In this document: positions 39,956-49,138 of the stretch, piece by piece
How positions within the stretch are numbered: the first letter of the stretch is position 1
How the letters are laid out: each line of letters starts with the position of its first letter
NCBI RefSeq assembly: GCF_001865015.1
Contig: NZ_MJGV01000002.1
Location: 300,192 to 364,191 of the forward strand
Source: Curtobacterium sp. MMLR14_010
Lineage (GTDB): Bacteria; Actinomycetota; Actinomycetes; Actinomycetales; Microbacteriaceae
Length of the DNA: 64,000 bases
Reading direction: 5' to 3'
Program-made: the position numbers and the translations under genes
The notes under the pieces: generated by a model
What the model was told of the DNA's origin: nothing
Databases searched by the model: none
Seen by the model: only the letters and a program-made list of their open reading frames with translations

Positions 39956-41094
39956 GCGTGTGGGACGGCCTGACCGGCCAGGACGAAGCGGTCGCCGCGC
40001 TCCGCAACGCGGCCGAGTCACCCGACGACACCGGTGGGATGACGCACTCGTGGCTGATCACCGGCCCCGCGGGTTCCGGCAGGTCGAACGTCGCCACCGC
40101 CTTCGCCGCAGCCCTCGTCGGCTCCGGACCGGACGACGACCACACCCTCCGACAGATCACGGCGCACACGCACCCCGACGTCGCCGTGCTGACGACCCAG
40201 CGGGTGATCATCACGATCGACGAGATCCGGCACCTGGTGACGTCGTCGTACTACTCGCCGTCGGTCGGTCGCTGGCGTGTCGTCATCATCGAGGACGCCG
40301 ACCGCATGACGGAGCGCACGTCGAACCTGCTGCTCAAGGCGCTCGAGGAACCGCCGGAGCGCACCGTCTGGATCCTCTGCGCACCGAGCGAGGCCGACCT
40401 GCTCCCGACCATCCGGTCCCGCGTCCGTTCTGTCCGGCTGCGGGTCCCCGGCATCGAGTCCGTGGCCGACCTGCTCGTCGCCCGGACCGGGGTCGACCGT
40501 GCCCTCGCGCTCGATGCGGCACGACAGGCCCAGAGCCACATCGGCATGGCGCAGCGCCTGGCCACCAGCCCCGAGGCACGGGAGCGCCGACGCAGGACCC
40601 TGCAGACCGTGCTCGGCATCCGGAGCGTCGGAGAGGCCGTCACCGCCGCGGCCGAACTCCTCGCCGTCGCCGACGAGGACGCCAAGTCGATCACCATGGA
40701 GCGCGACGCGGAAGAGCGCGACGCCGCCCTTCGGTCCCTCGGGGTCGAACCGGGTGGCACGGTGCCGCCGGCGCTCCGGTCGCAGCTCCGTGCCATGGAA
40801 GAGGACCAGAAGCGTCGGGCCACCCGGAGTCTCCGCGACGGCCTCGACCGCATCCTGGTGGACGTCTCCTCGCTCTACCGGGACCTCCTGCTGATGGGAC
40901 TCGGCGCGCCGGTCGAACCGGTGAACCTCGCGATGCAGGACGAGCTCGACCGCGCACAGGGATCGGTCCCGCCCGCGGCGGCCCTCGAGATCCTCGACGC
41001 GATCGCCCTGGCCCGGCAGCGGATCGCCGCGAACGTCGCGGCGCTGCTGGCGCTCGAGGCGCTCCTGGTCACGCTGGTCCGCGCCCTCCGCTGA
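39952..41094 (+). CDS. holB: DNA polymerase III subunit delta'
   Basis: Clamp-loader subunit partnering DnaX. 380 aa from GTG 39952. The Walker A position reads GPAGSGRSN, with Arg replacing Lys, so ATP binding is probably lost, as is common for delta'. IIEDADRM and the SRC-like IRSRVRSV segment follow. It is coupled to tmk through the minicistron. A CAGGAT 6 nt before the start could also give a leaderless transcript. Confidence 0.93.
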   Translation: MSVWDGLTGQDEAVAALRNAAESPDDTGGMTHSWLITGPAGSGRSNVATAFAAALVGSGPDDDHTLRQITAHTHPDVAVLTTQRVIITIDEIRHLVTSSYYSPSVGRWRVVIIEDADRMTERTSNLLLKALEEPPERTVWILCAPSEADLLPTIRSRVRSVRLRVPGIESVADLLVARTGVDRALALDAARQAQSHIGMAQRLATSPEARERRRRTLQTVLGIRSVGEAVTAAAELLAVADEDAKSITMERDAEERDAALRSLGVEPGGTVPPALRSQLRAMEEDQKRRATRSLRDGLDRILVDVSSLYRDLLLMGLGAPVEPVNLAMQDELDRAQGSVPPAAALEILDAIALARQRIAANVAALLALEALLVTLVRALR

Positions 41095-41178
41095 ACCCGG
41101 CGGACGACGCCGAGGCCCGCGCGCGATCTCCAGCGACGCGCGCAGTGCGCTCGTTTCGCGCTCGCGGGTCTGAACCTG

Positions 41179-41184
41179 TATAGT
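41179..41184 (+). promoter_or_regulatory. -10 element TATAGT of tRNA-Thr
   Basis: TGTATAGT is a strong extended -10 about 33 nt before the mature tRNA. The -35 is unclear. Confidence 0.6.
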
Positions 41185-41217
41185 CGTGACCCGTGCCGCT
41201 CCGGATCCGGAGCGTGC

Positions 41218-41293
41218 GCCGCCTTAGCTCAGTCGGTAGAGCGATTCACTCGTAATGAATAGGTCGTCGGTTCGATTCCGACAGGCGGCTCCA
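41218..41293 (+). tRNA. tRNA-Thr(CGT)
   Basis: 76-nt cloverleaf: acceptor GCCGCCT / AGGCGGC, D-arm GCTC..GAGC, anticodon loop CTCGTAA (anticodon CGT, reads ACG) and T-arm GGTTCGATTCC. The CCA end is encoded. Confidence 0.97.
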
Positions 41294-41296
41294 CGA

Positions 41297-41340
41297 AGAA
41301 CCCCGGTCGGGGCCCAGTTCAGGGCCCCGACCGGGGTTCT
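41297..41340. terminator. Terminator between tRNA-Thr and the GH16 gene
   Basis: A perfect 19-bp stem (AGAACCCCGGTCGGGGCCC arm) with a 6-nt loop is followed by CTTCGTTGGT. It serves convergent units. Confidence 0.85.
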
Positions 41341-41349
41341 CTTCGTTGG

Positions 41350-42285
41350 TCAGTTCGTGGTGGTGGCGACCCAGTCGATGAGCAGGTGCCCCGGCTGGCC
41401 CCAGTTGCCGGTCTGGAACATGTAGCGGTGCGGCGTCGTGGGGACGTTCTCGGTCACGGTGCCGATGAGCTCGCCGTCGAGGTAGTACTTGACGTACTGC
41501 CCGGGGACCCAGTCGGTCGTGTAGGTGTGCCAGCCGTGCCACGACACGTACGTGTCGATCGACTTGGCCTTGTCCTCGTGTCCGGGGACCATCGAGTGGT
41601 GGAAGACCGTCGGGCGTCCTTCGAACTGACCCTCGGGGTAGTTCAGCTCGCCGTCGCTCCGGACGTTCGACGTCGGCCAGAGCATCACGGCCACGCCGTT
41701 GCCGGCACCGCCGCTGGCCTTCGCGCGGATGCTGAAGGTCCCGCCGACGTGCGACCAGGCGTCGGTCGGTGTCCCGAACGTCCCGGCGACACCGTGTGCA
41801 CCGTCCAGCGTGACGTCCATCACGCCGTCGTGGGCACTCGCGACCAGGCTGGACCAGTACTTGCCGCCGGTGGCGTCCGGGTAGGGCTGCCAGGCGTTCG
41901 CGTACGTGGCGGCGAACGCACCACCCGCCGGAGCGGGCGTGTCGAAGCCCTCGGAGAAGGTCGCACCGGCCGGGGGCGCCGTCGTCTCGTCAGCGGCCGC
42001 CGGGGGCACCGTGGGGTCGGGTTCGGCGCTCGACGACGGCGTTCCGGCCGTCGCGGAGGGGACGGACGGGGTGGCCGGCGTGGTCGACTCGTCGACGCGC
42101 GCTGACGCTGCCGAACCGGGCGCCGAGGGCTGCTTCGTGGCGGGTGCGGAGGGCGTGGCGCTCTGCACCGAGCTGCCGGCCGTCCCGGGGGCGGGCTCGG
42201 AGGAGCCGGCCGGGGCGACGGTCGCGAGGGCCAGCGCCGCCGCACCCGCCGCCACCACCACCACTGTCATCACACGCTTGATCAT
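41350..42285 (-). CDS. Secreted GH16-like glycoside hydrolase
   Basis: 311 aa from ATG 42285 (GGGG just upstream). A Sec signal ends near the APAGS segment. A Ser/Thr/Pro/Ala linker (about 30-115) and a concanavalin-type beta-jelly-roll domain (about 118-311) follow. The GH16 catalytic stretch reads GELNYPEGQ, so the central Asp of the usual E-x-D-x-x-E is Asn. WHTYTTDWVPG and YYLDGELIGT match family strands. It probably acts on beta-1,3/1,4-glucan or an exopolysaccharide. The gene is monocistronic, convergent to tRNA-Thr. Confidence 0.8.
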   Translation of the reverse strand: MIKRVMTVVVVAAGAAALALATVAPAGSSEPAPGTAGSSVQSATPSAPATKQPSAPGSAASARVDESTTPATPSVPSATAGTPSSSAEPDPTVPPAAADETTAPPAGATFSEGFDTPAPAGGAFAATYANAWQPYPDATGGKYWSSLVASAHDGVMDVTLDGAHGVAGTFGTPTDAWSHVGGTFSIRAKASGGAGNGVAVMLWPTSNVRSDGELNYPEGQFEGRPTVFHHSMVPGHEDKAKSIDTYVSWHGWHTYTTDWVPGQYVKYYLDGELIGTVTENVPTTPHRYMFQTGNWGQPGHLLIDWVATTTN

Positions 42286-42498
42286 GGGAACCCCGCGGAA
42301 CATCTGCCTCAGGGATCTCCGGGGTCCAGATCGTTCTCGTCTTCACCTTCGAGTACGCCTCAACGCTAACTCCGCGGGTGACGGCTGGCTGGTCTGGCAG
42401 CCAGGTCAGCGCGGCCTTTGCGGCTTCCCGCTGACATGACAGTGTGCGACGCGGCCATCGCCCCCAGTCCGGGGGGCACATGGACGCGGAAGCCGCGA

Positions 42499-42530
42499 CG
42501 GCGGACGGGAGGCGCGCCTCCCGTCCGCCG
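42499..42530 (-). terminator. Perfect 32-bp palindrome after the tandem phosphatase gene
   Basis: CGGCGGACGGGAGGCG and its exact complement meet at 42514/42515, 11 nt after the stop of the minus-strand phosphatase gene. It is a copy of the dispersed family lacking the GTGCCAGCTGGCAC core. Confidence 0.7.
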
Positions 42531-42540
42531 GTGCAGGGAC

Positions 42541-44226
42541 CTACGGCAGGTAGTACGTCGGGTTCGGCAGCTTCACGGAGCGGTCGGCCGAGCCCCCGAG
42601 CAGGTCGCTGAACTGGTCGCCGAAGTTCGCGACGACGTCGTAGTGCCCGCCGCTCCGGGACTCGATGTGCGCACGCGTCTGCGACTTGTACTCGACCGTC
42701 GTGCACTTGGCGGTGGCGCACTGCACGTACGACGGCTGCTGCGAGGCGCCGACACCGGTCCACTTCGTGTAGTACGTCTGCGTGCCGCGTCGCTCGGCGG
42801 TGAACTGGGGGAAGCCGACCTTCTGCAGGTTCGCGATCGTCGCCGCCTTCTGGTCGTCGTTGCGTCCGGTCAGTCCGATGACGGTGCAGCCGGCCCGCTG
42901 GGCGATCGCGACGAGGGACGTCATCGACGGGGTGGCCGGGAAGCGCTGGTCCTGGACCCAGACGTCCTGCTCGGCGGGGTTGAAGACGAAGTGCATGTCG
43001 GCGACCTCCATGTCGTAGGTCCACAGCGTGGTGTCGTCCGCGTCCAGCACGACGGCGGGGTTGCGGTGCTGGTACCGGCCAGCGGCACACTGCGCGGCGA
43101 CGACGGGCGCCTGGCGGGCGACGATCGAGCGCATCTCACGGATGTAGGGGGAGTGTGTCTTGTCGGCGATGCCGGTGCCGGTGTCGCCGTAGTACGTGGC
43201 GATCGTGGACTTCACCGAGTCGATGTTCGGGATGCCCTCACCGCCCTGGGTCGCGCCGGAGGAACCGTCGGGAGCCATCGTGAAGCGGGTGCGCGGCGCG
43301 AGCCGCGGTTCCGTCACCCCCGGCAGGTTCGTCGAGGGGAGGTAGTAGGTCGGGTTGGGGAGCTTGAGCGTCCGGTCCGCGTACCCGCCCTGCAGGTCGC
43401 TCCACTGGTCGCCCACGTTCAGCGTGATGTCGTAGCCGAGGTCCTGCTCGATGTGCTTGCGCGTCTGGGCCTTGTACTCGACGGTGGTGCACTTGGCGGT
43501 CGCACACTGCACGTACGACGGCTGCTGGGAGGCGCCGACCCCGGTCCACTTCGTGAAGAAGGTGTCGGGCGTGAAGCCCTGGTACCCGACCTTCGCGAGG
43601 TTGGCCACCGTGGCGGCCTTCTGGTCGTCGTTCCGGCCGGTGAGCCCGAAGACCGTGAAGCCCATCCGCGACGCGGTGTCCACGAAGCCCACCATCGACG
43701 GGGTGGCGGGGAACCGCTGGTCCTGCACCCAGGCGTCCTGCTCGGTGGGGTCGAACACGAAGTGCATGTCCGCGACCTCCATGTCGTAGGTCCAGAGCGT
43801 GGTGTCGTCGGCGTCGAGCACGATCGCGGGCTTCTCGCCGCGCCGGACTGCGCGGTCGTGGATGCGCTGCAGCTGCGCCGTCTGCCGGGCGACGATGCGG
43901 GTCATCTCGCGGATGTACGGGGAGTCCGTCTTGTCCGCGATGCCGGTGCCCGGGTCGCCGTAGTACGTGGCGATGGTCTTCTTGACGGAGTCGATGTTCG
44001 GGATGCCCTCGCCGCCCTGCGTCGCACCGGAGGACCCGTCCGGCGCCATCGTGAAGGACGTCCGCGGTGCGAGCGCGGCCTCGCTCCCGTGGCCGTGCCC
44101 GTGGCCGGGCGAGCCCCAGCCGTGCGCGGACGCCGGGACGGCGCCGACGACCGTGGACGTGACGACGACGGCTGCTGCCGCGGCGGCGACGGCGAACAAC
44201 CGGGAGGGGGACGCGGAACGGCGCAT
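42541..44226 (-). CDS. Secreted tandem-duplicated HAD-type acid phosphatase
   Basis: 561 aa from ATG 44226. A signal peptide (MRRSASPSRL... ending PASAHG) precedes a His/Gly-rich stretch. Two homologous units of about 260 aa follow, each starting LAPRT-S/R-FTMAPDG. Each has the HAD nucleophile motif VLDADDTTLWTYDMEV, a GLTGRNDDQKAA motif II/III region and a C-terminal GDQ-S/F-SDL acid motif. The units are highly similar at DNA level too, so the duplication looks recent or homogenised. Both active sites are intact. Family: class B-type or plant-VSP-like acid phosphatase. Probable role: extracellular phosphate scavenging. The coding strand continues upstream of 44226, but that extension lacks a signal and is rejected. 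Confidence 0.86.
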   Translation of the reverse strand: MRRSASPSRLFAVAAAAAAVVVTSTVVGAVPASAHGWGSPGHGHGHGSEAALAPRTSFTMAPDGSSGATQGGEGIPNIDSVKKTIATYYGDPGTGIADKTDSPYIREMTRIVARQTAQLQRIHDRAVRRGEKPAIVLDADDTTLWTYDMEVADMHFVFDPTEQDAWVQDQRFPATPSMVGFVDTASRMGFTVFGLTGRNDDQKAATVANLAKVGYQGFTPDTFFTKWTGVGASQQPSYVQCATAKCTTVEYKAQTRKHIEQDLGYDITLNVGDQWSDLQGGYADRTLKLPNPTYYLPSTNLPGVTEPRLAPRTRFTMAPDGSSGATQGGEGIPNIDSVKSTIATYYGDTGTGIADKTHSPYIREMRSIVARQAPVVAAQCAAGRYQHRNPAVVLDADDTTLWTYDMEVADMHFVFNPAEQDVWVQDQRFPATPSMTSLVAIAQRAGCTVIGLTGRNDDQKAATIANLQKVGFPQFTAERRGTQTYYTKWTGVGASQQPSYVQCATAKCTTVEYKSQTRAHIESRSGGHYDVVANFGDQFSDLLGGSADRSVKLPNPTYYLP

Positions 44227-44365
44227 GGGGATCCTGATCTCGAGGAGACGGCCCCTGATCGGGGGTCGCTCGAGCACGCTAGCTGGCAGTCCGCCGTGCG
44301 GTCCAGAGCAATCGCCTGCATGTGGACAGACCAGAACGGACCGGCGGGTGTGGAGGACCCACTGG

Positions 44366-44371
44366 TAGACA
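44366..44371 (+). promoter_or_regulatory. -10-like TAGACA before the Gfo/Idh/MocA gene
   Basis: TAGACA ends 6 nt before ATG 44378; no ribosome site is seen. Confidence 0.35.
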
Positions 44372-44377
44372 TGGCCC

Positions 44378-45376
44378 ATGACGGTTCGATGGGGAGTCAT
44401 CGGGACGGGCGGCATCGCCCGGACCTTCGTGGGCGACTGCACGGCGGCCGGGGTGGTGTTCACCGCGGTCGGCAGCCGGACGCAGGAGAGCGCCGAGTCC
44501 TTCGCCGCCGAGTACGGCATCGCACGCGCGCACGGCAGCTACGCGGACCTCGTCGCCGACGACGAGGTCGACGCGGTCTACGTGGCCACGCCGCACTCCC
44601 GGCACGCCGAGGACGCCCTGCTGGCCATCGCCGCAGGCAAGCACGTGCTCGTCGAGAAGGCGTTCACCATCACCGCCGACGAGGCCCGGGCGGTCGTCGA
44701 CGCCGCACGACGCGCCGACGTGGCCGTGATGGAGGCGATGTGGACCCGCTTCCTGCCGCAGATGACGATGATCCGCGAGCTCGTCGCCGAAGGGCGCATC
44801 GGCCGACCCCGACTCGTCGAGGCGACCCACCACCAGGCGCTCCCGGACGACCCGACGCACCGGCTCAACGACCCCGCGCTCGGCGGCGGCGCCATCCTGG
44901 ACCTCGGCGTCTACCCGATCTCGTTCGCGATCGACGTCCTCGGAGCGCCGTCGGCGGTCGCCGCAGCCGGCACCCTCAGCGACCAGGGCGTGGACACGCA
45001 GATGGGCATCGTCATGACCCACGAGGGCGGGACGCAGTCCACCGTGCACTTCGCGCTCGACGTGCGGAGCCCGAACACGGCGTCGATCATCGGCGAGGAC
45101 GGCCGCATCGACATCGACGCGACCTGGTACACCCCGACGACGTGGCGGCTCCGTGACCGGGACGGCGTCGTCGTCGAAGAGTTCGACGGCCGCGAGGAAC
45201 TGGCGGGCTACGCGCACGAGGTCCGCGCCTTCGAGGCGATGATCGAGTCCGGTGACCACGAGGGCGGCGCGATGGACCCGGAGGAGACGGTCGTCGTGAT
45301 GGCCGCGATGGACGAGGCCCGCCGTCAGGTCGGAGTCCGGTACGCCGCCGACTCCGCCTCCTCCACAGCCCGGTAG
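44378..45376 (+). CDS. Gfo/Idh/MocA family oxidoreductase
   Basis: NAD(P)-dependent sugar or polyol dehydrogenase-like protein of 332 aa. The N-terminal Rossmann motif WGVIGTGGIA is followed by VATPHSRHAEDALLAIAAGKHVLVEKAF, the family signature with the catalytic Lys (EK). A C-terminal alpha/beta domain includes GGGAILDLGVYPI. The substrate is not predictable; trans-dihydrodiol dehydrogenase-like members share this layout. It is divergent from the phosphatase gene. Confidence 0.9.
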   Translation: MTVRWGVIGTGGIARTFVGDCTAAGVVFTAVGSRTQESAESFAAEYGIARAHGSYADLVADDEVDAVYVATPHSRHAEDALLAIAAGKHVLVEKAFTITADEARAVVDAARRADVAVMEAMWTRFLPQMTMIRELVAEGRIGRPRLVEATHHQALPDDPTHRLNDPALGGGAILDLGVYPISFAIDVLGAPSAVAAAGTLSDQGVDTQMGIVMTHEGGTQSTVHFALDVRSPNTASIIGEDGRIDIDATWYTPTTWRLRDRDGVVVEEFDGREELAGYAHEVRAFEAMIESGDHEGGAMDPEETVVVMAAMDEARRQVGVRYAADSASSTAR

Positions 45377-45435
45377 CGCACTCCCGTCCTCCACATCCCG
45401 GCGAAGTCGGCCTGGAGGCTCCTCCCGCGGTTCCG

Positions 45436-45441
45436 TAGGAT
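45436..45441 (+). promoter_or_regulatory. -10 element TAGGAT of dacB
   Basis: TAGGAT ends 8 nt before ATG 45450, identical to the mqo hexamer, and no ribosome site is present. Confidence 0.45.
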
Positions 45442-45449
45442 CGCTTCCG

Positions 45450-46958
45450 ATGTCCCAGCACCAGTCCTTCCCCGACCGCCTCCGTGGCGGGCTCTCCGCG
45501 ATCCGCGCCTCGATGCGGCGGAAGCCGGTGCCCTGGGTGGTCGGTGGTCTGGTCGCCGTCGTCGCGGTCGGTTCCGGAGGTGCGGTCGCGATCGCCTCCG
45601 CCGACGCACCGACGTCGACGGCCTCGGCGTCTGCCTCGACACGCACGACCGCGTCCGCCACGCCGACCCGGACTCGTTCGGCGTCTCCGACACCGACCCG
45701 CACGCCGAAGGCGCGTGCGACGCCGACCGCGACGCCGACGGCCACCCCGACCGCCAGCCAGCCAGCGGCTGCCGCCCGGACGTGCTCGATCGCCGGAGCC
45801 GCCGCAGCGCCCGGCCTCGGGAACTTCGAGGGCTACGTCATGAACGCCACGACGGGGGAGACCCTGTTCTCGAAGAACGGCGACACCCCGGCCCAGACCG
45901 GCAGCGTCATGAAGACCCTGACGACCGCGACGGCACTGGCGGTCCTCGGCGGCGGTCACACCATCCCCACCACCGTCACCGACGAGGGCAGCGGCACGAT
46001 CGCGATCGTCGGCCACGGTGACGCCACCCTGTCGCAGGGCGGTGCCACGGTGTACCCGGGGGCACCCACGCTCGCGCAGCTGGCCCAGCAGGTGAAGGCG
46101 CGCCTCGGCGAGACGCCCGTCACCACGATCGTCACGGACGACTCCTACTGGGACGACGCCGACGCCTGGGACCCGACGTGGCCCGTCAGCGAGCGGACCA
46201 TCGGGTACCAGCCGAAGGTCACCGCGCTCATGGTCGACGGCGACCGGGCGAACCCAGGAGCAGCGACCTCGCCGCGCTCCGAGGACCCGGTCGGACGCGC
46301 GGGTGCGGCCTTCCGGACCGCCCTCGCGAACGCCGGCGTCGTCGGTGCCGGCAACGCCCAGCTGGTGAAGCGCGCCACGACGAGCCAGACGACGATCGCC
46401 ACCGTGTCGTCGCAGCCGGTGTCGACGCTCATCGGGCAGATGATCCCGAACTCCGACAACACCCTCGCCGAGATGCTCGCCAGGATCTCCTCGCGGGAGT
46501 CCGGCGGCGGTGGGTCCGCCGCGTCGCTCTCCGGCGTGTACCAGAAGGCACTCGCCACCTACGGGGTGGACCCGGCCGGCATCGTGATCAAGGACGGCTC
46601 CGGGGAGAGCGCGGCGAACGCGGTGTCCCCGGCGTTCGTGGCGCACCTCATGGTCCCGGTCGCCGCCGGCGCGAAGGGCCTCGGCACGCTGGCTCAGGTG
46701 CTGCCGGTCTCCGGCCAGTCGGGCACGCTCACCAGCCGCTTCACGGGGGCGAACGCCGTCGCCCGCGGCGCGGTGCACGCGAAGACCGGTTGGATCGACA
46801 GCGCGAACACCCTCGGCGGGTACATCGACGCCGCGGACGGCACCAAGCTGACGTTCGCGTTCTACGCCATCGGCTCCCCGAGGGCCTCGGCGCTCCCGGC
46901 ACTCGACGCGGTGACCGCGGCCGCCTACTCCTGCGGGAACCGCCTCACGGGGTCCTGA
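45450..46958 (+). CDS. dacB: D-alanyl-D-alanine carboxypeptidase/endopeptidase (PBP4 type)
   Basis: Trims or cleaves peptidoglycan cross-links outside the membrane. 502 aa. A membrane anchor spans about 28-51, and a Thr/Pro/Ser/Ala linker (about 53-105, TPTATPTATP) would cross the wall. The S13 peptidase domain has S152-V-M-K155, SDN (NSDNTLAEML) and KTG (AKTGWI). All catalytic motifs are intact. It is followed by the nicotinamidase gene after 23 nt. Confidence 0.92.
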   Translation: MSQHQSFPDRLRGGLSAIRASMRRKPVPWVVGGLVAVVAVGSGGAVAIASADAPTSTASASASTRTTASATPTRTRSASPTPTRTPKARATPTATPTATPTASQPAAAARTCSIAGAAAAPGLGNFEGYVMNATTGETLFSKNGDTPAQTGSVMKTLTTATALAVLGGGHTIPTTVTDEGSGTIAIVGHGDATLSQGGATVYPGAPTLAQLAQQVKARLGETPVTTIVTDDSYWDDADAWDPTWPVSERTIGYQPKVTALMVDGDRANPGAATSPRSEDPVGRAGAAFRTALANAGVVGAGNAQLVKRATTSQTTIATVSSQPVSTLIGQMIPNSDNTLAEMLARISSRESGGGGSAASLSGVYQKALATYGVDPAGIVIKDGSGESAANAVSPAFVAHLMVPVAAGAKGLGTLAQVLPVSGQSGTLTSRFTGANAVARGAVHAKTGWIDSANTLGGYIDAADGTKLTFAFYAIGSPRASALPALDAVTAAAYSCGNRLTGS

Positions 46959-46981
46959 GCCGGCGGGTGTTGGATGGGTCC

Positions 46982-47602
46982 ATGACCAGGGCTCTCCTCG
47001 TGGTGGACATGCAGAACGACTTCACCGAGGGCGGTGCGCTCGGCGTCAGCGGTGGCAACACCCTCGCCACCCGCATCACCGCCTTCCTCGCGCGACACGC
47101 TGACGAGTACGACCTCATCGTCGGCTCCCGCGACTGGCACGACGCCGACGGCGACAACGGCGGGCACTTCGCCAGCGCGGACGAGCCCGACTTCGAGACG
47201 ACCTGGCCGGTGCACTGCGTCGCCGGGACCCCCGGTGCCGAGTACCACCCCGACCTCGACACCGCGCCGATCGACGTGCACGTCATGAAGGGGCAGGGCG
47301 CACCGGCCTACTCGGCGTTCGAGGGCACGACGGAGTCCGGGAAGGACCTCGCCGACGTGCTCTTCGACCGCTCGGTGCACGAGATCGACATCGTCGGGAT
47401 CGCCACCGACCACTGTGTCCGCGCCACGGCGGAGGACGGCCTGCGCGCCGGACTCGACGTCGTGGTGTTCGAGGACCTCGTGGTCGGGGTCGACCCCACC
47501 AGGAGCGCTGCGGCGCTCGAGGAGATCCGGAACGGCGGCGGGCACGTCGACCGGAGTGACATGGACGAGGGGCTCGCGAACCCCGGAGGAGCACAACTGT
47601 GA
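46982..47602 (+). CDS. pncA: Isochorismatase-family nicotinamidase
   Basis: Hydrolyses nicotinamide to nicotinate for NAD salvage. 206 aa from ATG 46982; a TTGGAT lies 6 nt upstream. The catalytic triad is D9 (VVDMQNDF), K (VMKGQG) and C (IATDHCVRA). The metal-binding DWHDAD segment, which in the family carries D-x-H, is seen. It overlaps gabD by 4 nt. The C-terminal tail NPGGAQL carries the gabD ribosome site. Confidence 0.9.
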   Translation: MTRALLVVDMQNDFTEGGALGVSGGNTLATRITAFLARHADEYDLIVGSRDWHDADGDNGGHFASADEPDFETTWPVHCVAGTPGAEYHPDLDTAPIDVHVMKGQGAPAYSAFEGTTESGKDLADVLFDRSVHEIDIVGIATDHCVRATAEDGLRAGLDVVVFEDLVVGVDPTRSAAALEEIRNGGGHVDRSDMDEGLANPGGAQL

Positions 47603-49110
47603 CCACGAACGACACCACCACGACCGACGCGACCACGACCGTGGCGGACGAGCACGTCCGCGTCGAGGGCGTCCCCACCGGGCTGCTCATCGGCGGCACC
47701 TGGCGCCCCGCGACCGGCGGCCGGACCATCGCCGTGCAGGACCCCTCCACGGGTGCCGTCCTGGCCGAGGTCGCCGACGCCACCCCCGAGGACGGCATCG
47801 CCGCGCTCGACGCCGCCGTCGCCGCCCAGGACGCCTGGGCCGCGACCGCGCCCCGGAAGCGGTCCGACGTCCTCCGCCGCACGTTCGACCTGGTGCACGA
47901 GCACGCCGACGACCTCGCGGCCCTGATGACCCTGGAGATGGGCAAGCCCCTCGCCGAGTCCCGGGGTGAGGTCGTCTACGGTGCCGAGTTCCTGCGCTGG
48001 TTCTCGGAAGAGGCCGTCCGCATCGGTGGCGACTACCGCACGAACCCGGAGGGCACCGGCCGCGGCATCGTGCTGAAGCGCCCGGTCGGCCCCGTGTACG
48101 CCATCACGCCGTGGAACTTCCCGCTGGCGATGGCCACCAGGAAGATCGGTCCCGCACTCGCCGCCGGCTGCACGATCGTCATCAAGCCTGCCGACCTGAC
48201 GCCCCTGACCACGCTGTTCCTCGCGGAGCTGTTCCGCCGGGCCGGGCTGCCGGACGGTGTCCTCAACGTCGTGACCTCCTCGGACGCCAAGGAGCTCTCG
48301 GCGCCGATCATCGCCGACCGCCGGCTGCGCAAGCTCACCTTCACCGGGTCGACGCCCGTCGGCTCGGCGCTGCTCAAGCAGGCCGCCGACAACGTCCTCC
48401 GCACGAGCATGGAGCTCGGCGGCAACGCCCCGCTGCTCGTGTTCGACGACGCCGACCTCGACACCGCCGTCACCTCCGCGATGCAGGCCAAGTTCCGCAA
48501 CGTCGGCGAAGCGTGCACGGCTGCCAACCGCTTCTTCGTGCAGGACGGCATCGCCGACGCGTTCCTCGCGGCCCTCACCGCGAAGGTCGAGGCCCTCCGC
48601 ATCGGCCGCGGCTCGGAGGACGGCACCACCATCGGGCCGCTCATCGACAGCCGTGCGGTCGACAAGGCCGCGGCACTCGTCGACGACGCCGTGGAGCGCG
48701 GGGCCCGGCTCGTCGCCGGCGGCGAGCGGGTCGACCGCCAGGGGACCTTCTACGCGCCCACCGTCCTCGACGACGTGCAGCCCGGGTCGGACATCCTGAC
48801 GACCGAGATCTTCGGGCCGGTCGTCGCGATCACCCGGTTCCACACCGAGGACGAGGGCATCCGGCTCGCGAACGACACCGAGTACGGGCTCGTCGCCTAC
48901 GCCTACACGTCCGACTTCGCCCGCGGGCAGCGGTTGGCCGAGCGGCTGGAGACGGGCATGCTCGGCCTGAACACCGGCGTGGTGTCGAACGCCGCGTTCC
49001 CGTTCGGCGGTGTCAAGGCCTCCGGGCTCGGGCGCGAGGGCTCGCACGAAGGCCTCGAGGAGTACCTCGAGACCGTGTACGTCCTGACGCCCGACCCCTT
49101 CGCGCGGTAG
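47599..49110 (+). CDS. gabD: NAD(P)-dependent succinate-semialdehyde dehydrogenase
   Basis: Oxidises succinate semialdehyde to succinate (GABA or related catabolism). 503 aa from GTG 47599, with GGAGGA upstream. Aldehyde dehydrogenase motifs: TPWNFPLAM, FTGSTPVGS, catalytic Glu in MELGGNAPL and catalytic Cys in GEACTAANRF, all consistent with the SSADH group. The N-terminal 20 residues are Thr/Asp-rich and variable. Coupling to nicotinamidase is of unclear meaning. No GABA transaminase is in the window. Confidence 0.9.
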   Translation: MTTNDTTTTDATTTVADEHVRVEGVPTGLLIGGTWRPATGGRTIAVQDPSTGAVLAEVADATPEDGIAALDAAVAAQDAWAATAPRKRSDVLRRTFDLVHEHADDLAALMTLEMGKPLAESRGEVVYGAEFLRWFSEEAVRIGGDYRTNPEGTGRGIVLKRPVGPVYAITPWNFPLAMATRKIGPALAAGCTIVIKPADLTPLTTLFLAELFRRAGLPDGVLNVVTSSDAKELSAPIIADRRLRKLTFTGSTPVGSALLKQAADNVLRTSMELGGNAPLLVFDDADLDTAVTSAMQAKFRNVGEACTAANRFFVQDGIADAFLAALTAKVEALRIGRGSEDGTTIGPLIDSRAVDKAAALVDDAVERGARLVAGGERVDRQGTFYAPTVLDDVQPGSDILTTEIFGPVVAITRFHTEDEGIRLANDTEYGLVAYAYTSDFARGQRLAERLETGMLGLNTGVVSNAAFPFGGVKASGLGREGSHEGLEEYLETVYVLTPDPFAR

Positions 49111-49138
49111 TCGAGCCCGACGGCCCCGGTCGGCCCCG

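Noticed and set aside
44227..44520. Upstream extension of the tandem phosphatase frame
   Set aside because: It would hide the signal peptide and run across the divergent promoter of the Gfo/Idh/MocA gene.
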